A stretch of 27,113 bases of DNA from Bacillota bacterium (GTDB taxonomy: Bacteria; Bacillota; Desulfitobacteriia; Desulfitobacteriales; Desulfitobacteriaceae). The notes below the pieces were generated by a model. It saw only the letters and a list, made by a program, of their open reading frames with translations. It did no database searches and was not told where the DNA came from. The translations under genes and the position numbers were made by a program. How positions within the stretch are numbered: position 1 is the first letter of the stretch; every line of letters begins with the position of its first letter. The stretch spans positions 1 to 27,113 of the forward strand of contig JAEWCM010000022.1 of assembly GCA_023390635.1 (NCBI GenBank), read 5' to 3'. Positions 7,819-15,379 of this stretch are shown here, in pieces.

Positions 7819-9231
7819 TTAATAGAAAGTGCGGTATTCACTATCACTTTCCAATAAGCTAAGAATCCTTTCTAAACCCGCTTCCAACTCCGAACTATTT
7901 CTCGGTGCATTTACAGCAATTCGCACTGCCCGTTCCGGCTTTGTGTTCCCGACTACAAACCGCTCTGCTGCATAAACTTGAATTCCTGCATGATAGGCAC
8001 ACAGCTCAAAGCTTTCTCCGGTAAACTTCTCTGGTAAGATCAGCCAACGAAAAATACTTTCAGAGCTTCCTTCGATCGTATAAGAGCCTAAATAATGGTC
8101 CACCCTAGCATTTTGCTCTTTAGTATAAGCCCGGTGCTTTTCCAGTATAGAATCAGCCACTCCGGCATGGATCATCCTTGCCGCCAGCTCAGCCATTATG
8201 GGTGATACGGAAATATTCATATTGTAGAGAGCCTTCTCCAGATTTTTTCTATACTTGTCGGGCACTGCCACAAAGCCTAACCTTAAACCGGGAGAAATAA
8301 CTTTGGACAAACTGGAAACATAAATAACATTTTCCGGGGCAAAACATGCAATGGGGGATATGGATTGTTTGCCAAGCAGTCCGTAAATGGCATCTTCAAT
8401 TACTATTAAGTTTTCTTTCTTCGCCATCTCCCCGATCATCCTTCTCGTATCCACAGACATGGTATGAGTAGTTGGATTATGGAAATCAGGAATTAGATAA
8501 AGACCTCTGATATTCTCATTTTTACAGGCATGCTGCAGTCCTTCCTGTGTGATCTCTCTGTTGCGCTGCTGAATTGGAACCAACTGAATCCCCAGCATAC
8601 TTGCCGCCGTTTTAATCCCAGGATAAGTCACCGGATCTGTCCCTATTTTATCTCCGGGCTGAAAGAGTCCTGCCAAAGCAGCCGTAATAGCATTCTGCCC
8701 TCCACCAGACAACAGAACGTGTTGCGGCTCCGTCTTAAACCCTGCCCGTGCCATCAGTTTCATGGCTGCTTCCTTTTGCCATAAGGTGCCTTCTGGTCTT
8801 CCATACTGAAAAAGCTTACCCACATCCGGCTCGGCCAACAACCTTCTCAAATACGTAGCAACCTCATCGTTCACAGTATTGTCAGGAAAAATAGAACCCA
8901 TTTCAATGATTTCGTTCGAATAATGCGTGGGGAGTAACATCGTATTGACAGCTACGTCGGAAGCGACAAAAGTACCGCTGCCTACTGTTGCACAAATCAG
9001 GCCTTTTTGCATGCAGCGTTTGAAGGCTCTGGAAACAGTACTTAAATTCACGTCCAGAAAATCTGCCAGTTCCCTTTGTGGTGGCAGTTTAGTGCCTGGT
9101 GACAGTACACCCTCTTTGATATCTGCATCCAGCTTATCTGCTATCATGATATAGACAGGAACAGTAGATGTGAGTTTATTCAGCTGAGGTCGCCAGCTCA
9201 TCGGATAATCATCAAATGAATTGATCGGCAT
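7819..9231 (-). CDS. MocR-type regulator (GntR winged helix plus aminotransferase-like domain)
   Basis: A 470-residue PLP-dependent transcription regulator. Residues about 28-92 are a GntR winged helix (LPPQRELADFLDVNLSTVSRAF), and the rest is a class I aminotransferase fold. The PLP-binding set is intact: Asn252 (HNPT), Asp280, Tyr283 and Schiff-base Lys310 (SSLSKVISPGLRLGF). MocR proteins usually sense an amino compound through PLP and control a neighbouring enzyme gene. Here the divergent aminotransferase gene is the obvious candidate. A TTGAAG-17-TATAAT promoter and AGGGTGG ribosome site precede the ATG at 9231. Direct repeats across this promoter suggest autoregulation. Confidence 0.92.
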   Translation of the reverse strand: MPINSFDDYPMSWRPQLNKLTSTVPVYIMIADKLDADIKEGVLSPGTKLPPQRELADFLDVNLSTVSRAFKRCMQKGLICATVGSGTFVASDVAVNTMLLPTHYSNEIIEMGSIFPDNTVNDEVATYLRRLLAEPDVGKLFQYGRPEGTLWQKEAAMKLMARAGFKTEPQHVLLSGGGQNAITAALAGLFQPGDKIGTDPVTYPGIKTAASMLGIQLVPIQQRNREITQEGLQHACKNENIRGLYLIPDFHNPTTHTMSVDTRRMIGEMAKKENLIVIEDAIYGLLGKQSISPIACFAPENVIYVSSLSKVISPGLRLGFVAVPDKYRKNLEKALYNMNISVSPIMAELAARMIHAGVADSILEKHRAYTKEQNARVDHYLGSYTIEGSSESIFRWLILPEKFTGESFELCAYHAGIQVYAAERFVVGNTKPERAVRIAVNAPRNSSELEAGLERILSLLESDSEYRTFY

Positions 9232-9251
9232 ATCGTTCCACCCTTGTTAAT

Positions 9252-9304
9252 ATTGTATTGCACACAATTATATCATTGTATGCAAAGAACTTCAAAAGTA
9301 TAAT
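9252..9304. promoter_or_regulatory. Overlapping divergent promoters with direct repeats (MocR / aminotransferase)
   Basis: Minus-strand promoter: TTGAAG (9290-9295), 17-bp spacer, TATAAT (9267-9272). Plus-strand promoter: TTGTAT (9276-9281), 17-bp spacer, TATAAT (9299-9304). Direct repeats ATTGTATTGCA (9252-9262) and ATTGTATGCA (9275-9284) fall at the minus-strand start point and over the plus-strand -35, so one bound MocR protein could control both genes. Direct-repeat operators are typical for MocR regulators. The plus-strand start point near 9311 rules out the earliest in-frame start of the enzyme at 9258. Confidence 0.65.
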
Positions 9305-9335
9305 TTTAAGAAAAGCTGAGAGGACTGAATTTGCT

Positions 9336-10505
9336 ATGCTGTATTCTGAACGGATGTTACATACCCCTTCTTCTTTTATCAGAGATATTTTAAAAGTAAC
9401 GGAAAGTCCGGATATTATTTCCTTTGCCGGAGGGCTTCCCAACCCTATCTCATTCCCCATTGAGGCTCTCCGGGAATCGGCAAACCATGCCATTGAAGAA
9501 GGAGGAAGCAGGCTTTTTCAATATTCCACAACAGAAGGCTATTTGCCCCTTCGCGAGTACATCGTAGCCAAATATAAAAGAAACTTCGGATTGGAATTCG
9601 ATACTGAAGACGTGCTCATCACGACAGGATCACAACAGGCCCTGGATTTGATCGGCAAGACCCTCCTCAACCGCCACGATGGGGTGATCATTGAAGAACC
9701 GGGCTATCTGGGAGCCATCCAGGCGTTTTCTCTATATGAGCCACACTTTTTTCCAGTCACCCTAAACGAAGACGGGCTGGATCTGCAGGAGCTTGAATCC
9801 GCCCTCCAGGAGAGAAACGTTAAACTTCTCTACACCGTACCCAATTTTCAAAATCCTACCGGAATCACTTATTCGGCCGAAAAGCGCTTTGCCATCTGCG
9901 ATTTGCTCTCCCGCTATGAAGCGGCTTTAATTGAAGATGATCCCTACGGAGAACTGCGTTTTCATGGAACTCCCCTTCCCTACATCGGTGCGGGGAAACT
10001 GCCCAACAGTATTCTGCTAGGCACCTTTTCCAAAACTGTCACTCCAGGTATGCGCCTTGGCTTTATTATCACTAAAAACCGGGAACTGATGAAGCATTTG
10101 GTTACGGCCAAACAAGCAAGTGATCTCCACACCAACATCTTTTCCCAATATGTCATTCACGATTATTTGGTGAATAACGCATATGCAGATCATGTCAAAA
10201 ATATCATTACTTTATACAGGGAACAGGCTTTCGCCATGGTAGATGCGATGCAGAAATACTTCCCGCCCAACGTTTCTTATACCAGACCGGATGGAGGAAT
10301 GTTCCTCTGGGTTACCCTGCCCCAGGGCAGCTCAGCCCTTGAGCTCTTCCCCAAAGCCTTAGAAAAGAATGTGGCCTTTGTCCCTGGAGATCCATTCTAC
10401 ACAGCTAAAACAAATGTCAATACCCTGCGTCTCAACTTCACCAATTCCACGCCTGAGGCAATTGTCGAAGGAATAAAACGCTTAGGCACCCTCCTGCTCC
10501 AATAA
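9336..10505 (+). CDS. PLP-dependent class I/II aminotransferase (2-aminoadipate/LysN-like)
   Basis: A 389-residue fold-type I aminotransferase close to the LysN/MocR-domain subgroup. Motifs seen: SFAGGLPNP (29-37), FQYSTTEGYLPLRE (61-74), TTGSQQALDL (96-105), Asn173 (NFQNPTG), Asp201 and Tyr204, Schiff-base Lys233 (TFSKTVTPGMRLGF) and the C-terminal carboxylate-binding Arg in TLRLNFT. The family transaminates 2-aminoadipate, branched-chain or aromatic amino acids, and the exact substrate cannot be read here. The ATG at 9336 is chosen because a GAGAGGA ribosome site and a promoter start point near 9311 fit it. It is divergent from a MocR regulator that is likely its control protein. Confidence 0.9.
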   Translation: MLYSERMLHTPSSFIRDILKVTESPDIISFAGGLPNPISFPIEALRESANHAIEEGGSRLFQYSTTEGYLPLREYIVAKYKRNFGLEFDTEDVLITTGSQQALDLIGKTLLNRHDGVIIEEPGYLGAIQAFSLYEPHFFPVTLNEDGLDLQELESALQERNVKLLYTVPNFQNPTGITYSAEKRFAICDLLSRYEAALIEDDPYGELRFHGTPLPYIGAGKLPNSILLGTFSKTVTPGMRLGFIITKNRELMKHLVTAKQASDLHTNIFSQYVIHDYLVNNAYADHVKNIITLYREQAFAMVDAMQKYFPPNVSYTRPDGGMFLWVTLPQGSSALELFPKALEKNVAFVPGDPFYTAKTNVNTLRLNFTNSTPEAIVEGIKRLGTLLLQ

Positions 10506-10571
10506 GCCCTTTCCACAACGGGCTTGCAAGGGTTTTGCAAGGAAAATGCCACTAAGGCTATTTAAAAAATA

Positions 10572-10616
10572 CCCTTCTTAATATTTTCTAATTTAGATGA
10601 GAAAAATTAAGAAGGG
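10572..10616. terminator. Bidirectional terminator between aminotransferase and the AbrB-UbiB operon
   Basis: CCCTTCTTAAT (10572-10582) pairs with ATTAAGAAGGG (10606-10616), and an inner TTTTCT/AGAAAA extends the stem past one bulge. The plus strand continues CAAATTTTT and the minus strand continues TATTTTTT, so it can end both convergent transcripts. Confidence 0.75.
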
Positions 10617-10674
10617 CAAATTTTTAACAACATGCATGTTAGCGTAGAAGTCTCATACGCACAAAATTGGGCTG

Positions 10675-10968
10675 CTATTCCTTATCCTTAAAACCCGTCT
10701 CTCCATCCCTGCTGCTCTTTTCATGGCAGAAACCATGCCTGCCGAAAGATTCGGCGTGAACTTCATACATCGATTTGAAGAAAGAATGCATTCCGCCAGG
10801 CATGCCGTGGAAACCCATCCCGGCCTGCGCCGCCTTTTCCCGATAGTTGATGTAGGCCTCCATGGCCTCCAATTTTGCTTTTAATTTTGCTTTGTCAGGA
10901 CCTGTTACTTTGATGGTAAAACCATCTTCATTTTCTTCAAAGGTAAAACTGAATTTCCTTTCTTCCAT
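10675..10968 (-). CDS. Small hypothetical protein, last gene of AbrB-UbiB operon
   Basis: A 97-residue protein that I do not recognise. An AAGGAG site nine bases before the ATG supports translation. The first half is acidic and charged, with probable strand-rich segments (KFSFTFEENEDGFTIKVTG) followed by a helix rich in Lys and Ala (about 26-45). The second half is rich in Gly, Met and His (GMGFHGMPGGMHSFF), then HAESFGRHGFCHEK, with one Cys. The His/Met/Cys spacing could bind a metal, but this is speculation. It follows the UbiB-family gene by 40 bp and ends before a bidirectional terminator, so it is probably cotranscribed and may act with that kinase-like protein. Confidence 0.75.
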   Translation of the reverse strand: MEERKFSFTFEENEDGFTIKVTGPDKAKLKAKLEAMEAYINYREKAAQAGMGFHGMPGGMHSFFKSMYEVHAESFGRHGFCHEKSSRDGETGFKDKE

Positions 10969-11008
10969 AATTCATCTCTCCTTTTTATTTTAACTATTAA
11001 ATGAAACC

Positions 11009-12718
11009 TTAAGGATGAAATTTAGGCTTTTGGAAACCTGCCTCTTCACTCATCATTTGACCGTGCCTTCTCCTTCTCTTCCGCTTGGATTTCATCAGAG
11101 AAAACATCACTAACACTGCGATGATCATCAGGGTAAATCCCAACCAGGCATGCTCCCCTTCTGTCAAGACAGCTCCGGCAACCAGAAAGGCTCCGCTCAA
11201 AACAGCCCGCACCAAACGGTTCCCTTGTTCCTGCTGGCTTTGTATCAGATTTGCTTCAAAGCTACGGGAAGGCTGAATACGGATCTCACCTGTTTCCAAT
11301 CCAGCAATCAGGCGGTTGACCTTTTCCGGCAAGGTAACACCCTCAGCGAAGGTTTTTTTCACCTGATCAAAAATCATATTGCCGACAAAACTCTTTCTGC
11401 CATCCCTACCGTCCTTCCCCTTAAACAATTGATCAGCATAAGGCTTTAAGCTCTGTACAAGATCAATCTCCGGATTCAAGCCATAGCAAAGGCCGATAAT
11501 CGTAATAAGAGTTTTCCCTAAAAACAGGGTATGGGCAGGAAGCTGAAACGGTTGGGCATACATAAACTCCCGAATCTCCAGCAGAAATTCATCCATGTTA
11601 TTGCGATTGATTTCCTTCTGCTCAAAAAGAGCCGCTAAGGTAAACTGCAGAGCTTTAGCCAGTGTTTGCTTATTGGCCTGGGGGCGAAGGAATCCCAGCT
11701 TTTCAAAAGCACTGATCATCTGTTCCACGTCTTTTTTGAAAACAGCAATCACAAGCTCAATTAAGCTTTCTTTCATCTCGCCGTCGATTCGTCCTACCAT
11801 TCCAAAATCCAAAAATACCAGAGTCCCGTCATCTTTTACCAACAAGTTGCCCGGATGGGGATCGGCATGAAAAAAGCCATCGTGCAGAAACTGCTGTACA
11901 TAGGTAGAAATCAGGCGGTCAGCCAGTTTGACTCTGTCAACTCCAGCTCCATCCAAAGCAGAAAATTCATTGATCTTGATTCCCTGCACATATTCCATGG
12001 TCAATACCCGCTGGGTAGTGTATTCCCAGAATACCTCAGGCACATATACTTTGGGATTGCCGCGAAAATTCTCCCGAAAAAGTTCAGAATGACGCCCCTC
12101 CTTAAGATAATCAAGCTCATCTTCGGTCGTCTCCACAAATTCCTGATACACCTTTTCCAAATCCACTGCTGCTTGTATTTTAGGATAGCGTTCGGCAAAC
12201 CTGATCATTACCTGCAAGGCTTCAAAATCGGTTTGGAGCACCGCTTCAATTCCCGGACGAAGCACTTTAACCGCTACTTTCCGTCCCGATCCGATTTCCC
12301 CAATGTGCACCTGGCCCAGGGAAGCGGCCGCCAAAGGCTCAGTAGAAAAGTTGGCATAAACCTCAGCAAGGGGGCGCTTGTGTTCTTCTTCAATCCGCTT
12401 GATGATCCCTTCTGTCGGGACCGGCCGCACCGCATCCTGCAATTTGGCCAGCTCACTGGTATATTCGTCAGGTAAAATATCCACCCTGGCACTAAAAAAC
12501 TGTCCCAGCTTAATCAGCAGTCCCCCCAGCTCCGTTGCCGTTTCGGTATAAAGGCGGGCCTGTTTACTGTAAAGTGCGCTGCTCCTGCTCTTGTATTTTT
12601 CTTCAGAAACAAGAGATTTGGTTTTGCTATTCCACCACAATTGAACGAGAAAGCGAAAAAAGAGAGTGATAATTTTGCGGAAACGCCTGTCCGTCCAAAA
12701 CTTCTTAAAAATCGGCAT
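11009..12718 (-). CDS. UbiB/ABC1/ADCK-family atypical kinase, membrane-anchored
   Basis: A 569-residue member of the ABC1/UbiB/COQ8 family. Family marks seen in order: KLGQ (70-73, the KxGQ gate), Ala-rich nucleotide loop AAASLGQ (130-136), catalytic Lys151 (VAVKVL), HADPHPGN (284-291) and LDFG with the metal-binding Asp (303-306). Two hydrophobic helices near the C terminus (about 505-545) would anchor it in the membrane and are followed by a very basic tail (KSKRKRRRRH). Relatives support quinone biosynthesis or lipid handling, probably as ATPases rather than protein kinases. A GGAGGG site precedes the ATG, 20 bp after an AbrB-like gene. No quinone-biosynthesis genes are visible nearby, so its substrate is unknown. 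Confidence 0.92.
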   Translation of the reverse strand: MPIFKKFWTDRRFRKIITLFFRFLVQLWWNSKTKSLVSEEKYKSRSSALYSKQARLYTETATELGGLLIKLGQFFSARVDILPDEYTSELAKLQDAVRPVPTEGIIKRIEEEHKRPLAEVYANFSTEPLAAASLGQVHIGEIGSGRKVAVKVLRPGIEAVLQTDFEALQVMIRFAERYPKIQAAVDLEKVYQEFVETTEDELDYLKEGRHSELFRENFRGNPKVYVPEVFWEYTTQRVLTMEYVQGIKINEFSALDGAGVDRVKLADRLISTYVQQFLHDGFFHADPHPGNLLVKDDGTLVFLDFGMVGRIDGEMKESLIELVIAVFKKDVEQMISAFEKLGFLRPQANKQTLAKALQFTLAALFEQKEINRNNMDEFLLEIREFMYAQPFQLPAHTLFLGKTLITIIGLCYGLNPEIDLVQSLKPYADQLFKGKDGRDGRKSFVGNMIFDQVKKTFAEGVTLPEKVNRLIAGLETGEIRIQPSRSFEANLIQSQQEQGNRLVRAVLSGAFLVAGAVLTEGEHAWLGFTLMIIAVLVMFSLMKSKRKRRRRHGQMMSEEAGFQKPKFHP

Positions 12719-12738
12719 ATAAATCGCCCTCCAGGAAA

Positions 12739-13053
12739 CTATTTTTGCTTAGTTCCGCTTCCATCCCCATCCGTATCCTCATTAAGATCTCCTTCTTTAC
12801 CTGCAGCCCTATCTGTGCCGCTGTCCCCGAAATCCATCATTTCCTCAAAAAACTGCGATTTCCGGAACATCATATCGGCAAACCGACCCATTACATCAGC
12901 TTTCATTAAAACCACCATTTTTGTATGCCTGTTTCCCAGCACCAGCATTTTTTCGCCAGGCTCAATGCTCAGTTCTTCACGAGCTTCCGCCGGAATCACG
13001 ATTTGGCCCCGTTCACCAACCACTGCCGAGCCATAGAATTTGCCATGTCGCAT
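12739..13053 (-). CDS. AbrB/SpoVT-type DNA-binding protein with acidic tail
   Basis: A 104-residue protein with an AbrB-like swapped-hairpin DNA-binding domain in residues 1-50 (VVGERGQIVIPAEAREELSIEPGEKMLVLG). A Met/Phe-rich helix follows (MGRFADMMFRKSQFFEEMM), and then a disordered acidic tail from about residue 75. It heads an operon with the UbiB-family gene (20-bp gap) and a small unknown protein. A TTGCAA-17-TATCAT promoter lies upstream, and a palindrome over its -10 suggests self-control. AbrB-fold proteins act as transition-state regulators or antitoxins. No toxin gene is adjacent, so a local regulator is the better reading. Confidence 0.87.
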   Translation of the reverse strand: MRHGKFYGSAVVGERGQIVIPAEAREELSIEPGEKMLVLGNRHTKMVVLMKADVMGRFADMMFRKSQFFEEMMDFGDSGTDRAAGKEGDLNEDTDGDGSGTKQK

Positions 13054-13073
13054 TTTTCAACCACCTCATACCA

Positions 13074-13104
13074 ATATGATAAATCATATTTTTCATACTT
13101 GCAA
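13074..13104 (-). promoter_or_regulatory. Promoter of AbrB-UbiB operon with palindrome over the -10
   Basis: Minus-strand TTGCAA (13099-13104) and TATCAT (13076-13081) are 17 bp apart. The sequence ATATGAT-AA-ATCATAT (13074-13089) is a perfect palindrome covering the -10 box and could be the AbrB-like protein's own operator. Confidence 0.6.
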
Positions 13105-13110
13105 GAAAGA

Positions 13111-13149
13111 AATAAGGAGTTAGCTAATAAAAACAGCCAACTCCTTATT
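13111..13149 (-). terminator. Terminator of AKR-nitroreductase operon
   Basis: AATAAGGAGTTAGCT (13111-13125) and AGCCAACTCCTTATT (13135-13149) form a 15-bp stem with one G-T pair. The minus strand continues TTTCTTTCTT. It ends the nitroreductase transcript just before the AbrB promoter. Confidence 0.75.
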
Positions 13150-13211
13150 CTCTGTCCGGTCCTTAAACCATACGGTCCCTAATCGTGACTACCGACTTAC
13201 CAATACTATCA

Positions 13212-13715
13212 TTACCACTTCTCATAATGAATCCTTGAAGGGTCAAACCGATCCACAAATTTGTTCTCCTGCCCGTCAGGATAGCCTACCGCAATCAGTG
13301 CAAAGGGCTCAATACTTTCAGGCAAGGTAAATAGATTACTCACATAATCCATTCTTTCCCAAACCGGTTTAATTGCCATCCAGACAGCACCTAACTCTAA
13401 TTCCACAGCTTCCAGGAGCAGATTCTCGGCAGCCGCTCCCATATCCTGAACAGCGCATTCGGAAAACTTCAGTCCCTCTGACCTTGATAAAAGGACGATA
13501 GTCACTGGTGAATTAGCTACCAGTTTGGAATAAGGGCTTGCCTCCGCCAATTTTTGCAGTGTTTCCCGATCCTCTACGACAATAAATTCCCACGGTTGCT
13601 GATTACCGGCGGAGGGTGCCTGCATCGCCGCTTTCAGTAATTTTTCAATCTTCTCCCGCTCCACTGCCCGCTCTTCATATTTTCTGATACTTCTGCGCGT
13701 AAAAATAGCTTCCAT
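13212..13715 (-). CDS. Nitroreductase-family FMN oxidoreductase
   Basis: A 167-residue NAD(P)H-dependent flavoprotein of the nitroreductase family. The N-terminal FMN phosphate-binding RRSIRKYEE, the APSAGNQQPWEF segment and the later GAAAENLLLEA helix are characteristic. The length matches the short single-domain subgroup of anaerobes. Two ATG codons are possible: the one at 13721 is one base from AAGGAGG, while the one at 13715 is seven bases away, so the latter is chosen. It lies 47 bp after an aldo/keto reductase gene in the same direction and ahead of a shared terminator, so the two likely form a small redox operon. The physiological acceptor is unknown. Confidence 0.9.
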   Translation of the reverse strand: MEAIFTRRSIRKYEERAVEREKIEKLLKAAMQAPSAGNQQPWEFIVVEDRETLQKLAEASPYSKLVANSPVTIVLLSRSEGLKFSECAVQDMGAAAENLLLEAVELELGAVWMAIKPVWERMDYVSNLFTLPESIEPFALIAVGYPDGQENKFVDRFDPSRIHYEKW

Positions 13716-13762
13716 ATTCATTCCTCCTTTATCACCACTGATTGTATATTACTATCACCAGA

Positions 13763-14608
13763 TTAAAACTCTTCATACACCCCGGGATCTTGATTATTGA
13801 TCCGACCGGAAGCCTGTGTCAATCTGCCTATCAAGCTCATCTCTTCTTCCGACAGCCAGAAATCAAAGATCTTCAGGTTCTCCTCCTGATGCTGAAGGGA
13901 AGATGCCTTAGGGATAGGAATTGCTCCCAGCTGTACATGCCACCGTAAAACGACCTGAGAAACCGTTTTATTGTGCTGCTTTCCGACCCTGACAAGTTCC
14001 TCCTCTTGCAATAATTGATTGCCCCGTCCCAAAGGACTCCATGATTCGATGGCAATGCCATGTTCTGTGTGCCAGAGCCGCTGCTCCTCCTGATTAAAAT
14101 ACGGGTGCAGCTCAATTTGATTCAGACTGGGAGTTTCCCCGGTCTCCTTAATCAGCCGTTCAATATGTTCCGGTAAAAAATTGCATACCCCTATGGAACG
14201 GATTAAGCCGCGTTTTTTAGCCTCAATCAAAGCTTGCCATGCTTCTACATATAAATCCACTCTCGGATTGGGCCAATGAATCAGATACAGATCATAATAA
14301 TTCAGTCCTCCCCTATATAAGGACTCCTCTACAGTAGCCAGCGCCTCTTTATAGGCATGATGACGGCCCGGCAGCTTTGAAGTGATCAGCAGTTCCTGAC
14401 GTGAAACGGAACTCTGCCGAACCGCTTCTCCTACCGCTCCTTCATTTTCATAGTTAAAAGCTGTATCAAACAAGCGATAGCCTGTTTTAATGGCATTTTT
14501 GATACTTTCAACACCGGTAGAACCATTCAGCCCATAGGTACCAAACCCGATGAACGGTATCCTCAAGCCGTCCTTCAGCATAATCTCAGGAATTATTTCT
14601 TTCGTCAT
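13763..14608 (-). CDS. Aldo/keto reductase
   Basis: A 281-residue NADPH-dependent carbonyl reductase of the AKR superfamily with a TIM-barrel fold. The catalytic tetrad is visible as Asp48 and Tyr53 (DTAFNYENE), Lys78 (TSKLPG) and His111 (LIHWPNP). GFGTYG (21-26) is the usual N-terminal strand and loop, and IPKASS near the C terminus is the NADPH-binding segment. A longer in-frame start exists at 14677, but it overlaps the -35 box of a TTGATA-17-TATTAT promoter; the ATG at 14608 has a GAGGGAG ribosome site. It is probably cotranscribed with the downstream nitroreductase gene and may detoxify aldehydes. Confidence 0.92.
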   Translation of the reverse strand: MTKEIIPEIMLKDGLRIPFIGFGTYGLNGSTGVESIKNAIKTGYRLFDTAFNYENEGAVGEAVRQSSVSRQELLITSKLPGRHHAYKEALATVEESLYRGGLNYYDLYLIHWPNPRVDLYVEAWQALIEAKKRGLIRSIGVCNFLPEHIERLIKETGETPSLNQIELHPYFNQEEQRLWHTEHGIAIESWSPLGRGNQLLQEEELVRVGKQHNKTVSQVVLRWHVQLGAIPIPKASSLQHQEENLKIFDFWLSEEEMSLIGRLTQASGRINNQDPGVYEEF

Positions 14609-14648
14609 CCTTTCACGCTCCCTCTTGACCCGTCTAATCTTACTTACA

Positions 14649-14677
14649 ATAATATTACGGATAACTAAATTTATCAA
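14649..14677 (-). promoter_or_regulatory. Promoter of the AKR-nitroreductase operon
   Basis: Minus-strand TTGATA (14672-14677) and TATTAT (14649-14654) are exactly 17 bp apart, each one or two bases from consensus. Transcription would begin near 14642, 34 bases before the chosen AKR start. Confidence 0.6.
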
Positions 14678-14759
14678 ATGATTATTCCTATTGCATTAAT
14701 AGATTAACTTTTATCTTTAGATAAGTTTAGTTTCAGCAAAAAGATCAAAATATAAAAGT

Positions 14760-14788
14760 AAGCCTTGAAAATTGTTTTTTCAAGGCTT
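14760..14788 (-). terminator. Terminator after the 155-residue membrane-anchored protein
   Basis: AAGCCTTGAAAA (14760-14771) and TTTTCAAGGCTT (14777-14788) form a 12-bp perfect stem with a short loop. The minus strand continues ACTTTTATATTTT. Confidence 0.75.
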
Positions 14789-14804
14789 CAAACTAACATT
14801 TTAT

Positions 14805-15272
14805 TTATTCTATATATGTTAATTTCACAACATCATCAACACGCATGACAGAAAAAACAGGGTTTTCTTTAAAATCGATTTTTGAGTAGTAATTCCCTTC
14901 CTTTATGGGAAAATAGATATTATATCCCAGATCTTCACTATACCCACAAATACTGCTCACGACTTTTGAGCCCTTGATAAAGACAAGCTGGATCATTCCA
15001 TCATTCACAGTCTCTTGGATACTATTACTTTTAAAACCAATTATTTTTTCAATTTCATTTTTCGTTATGTACGGCGCAAAAGTATAAACTGCATCCCAGG
15101 TAAATGGCACCGTTTCATTTAGCGAGACTGTATCTGATTTTACAGACATCACTGCTTGCTTTAATTTTTGATTGTTGCTATAAACTAAGGGGTTAATAAG
15201 GAAGAATGCAAGAAATACTCCTAGGACAGCAGACAAAGCGATCATAAATAGAATTGTTCTTTTCTTTTTCAT
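14805..15272 (-). CDS. Hypothetical membrane-anchored protein
   Basis: A 155-residue protein of unknown function. The start MKKKR followed by a hydrophobic stretch (about 7-27) is a signal anchor or uncleaved signal peptide, so residues from about 30 should lie outside the membrane. There is no lipobox. The outside part holds the segments VPFTWDAVYTFAPY and KNEIEKIIGFKS, and ends in strand-like repeats, with a single Cys (SSICGYS). It resembles small Firmicute extracytoplasmic proteins without known role. It has its own hairpins on both sides, so it is probably transcribed alone, downstream of the amino-acid ABC operon. Confidence 0.75.
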   Translation of the reverse strand: MKKKRTILFMIALSAVLGVFLAFFLINPLVYSNNQKLKQAVMSVKSDTVSLNETVPFTWDAVYTFAPYITKNEIEKIIGFKSNSIQETVNDGMIQLVFIKGSKVVSSICGYSEDLGYNIYFPIKEGNYYSKIDFKENPVFSVMRVDDVVKLTYIE

Positions 15273-15330
15273 CCGATCCCTCCGCCCTATAAAAATTGAA
15301 CTCTTTTTTATTCTATCACAACTAAAACGG

Positions 15331-15360
15331 AAGAAGCCAATTTATCCAAATCGGCTTCTT
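15331..15360 (-). terminator. Hairpin after the amino-acid ABC operon
   Basis: AAGAAGCC (15331-15338) and GGCTTCTT (15353-15360) pair, and inner ATTT/AAAT extends the stem past one mismatch. The minus strand continues CCGTTTTAG, a weak T run. It lies 20 bp after the ATPase gene. Confidence 0.55.
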
Positions 15361-15379
15361 TCAGAATTACTACAATCTC

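Noticed and set aside
9258..9335. Upstream start of the aminotransferase
   Set aside because: It lies upstream of the predicted transcription start near 9311 and its extra residues are not family-like.
11855..12475. 206-codon plus-strand ORF inside the UbiB-family gene
   Set aside because: It is antisense to a gene with full family motifs and has no homologous pattern of its own.
12739..13053. AbrB-like protein as antitoxin of a toxin-antitoxin pair
   Set aside because: The next gene is a 569-residue UbiB-family kinase and no PemK, VapC or similar toxin is adjacent.
14711..14724. Palindrome TTATCT-TT-AGATAA as a Fur/PerR box
   Set aside because: It matches neither consensus well, lies upstream of the AKR promoter by over 30 bp, and such AT-rich symmetry is easily found by chance.
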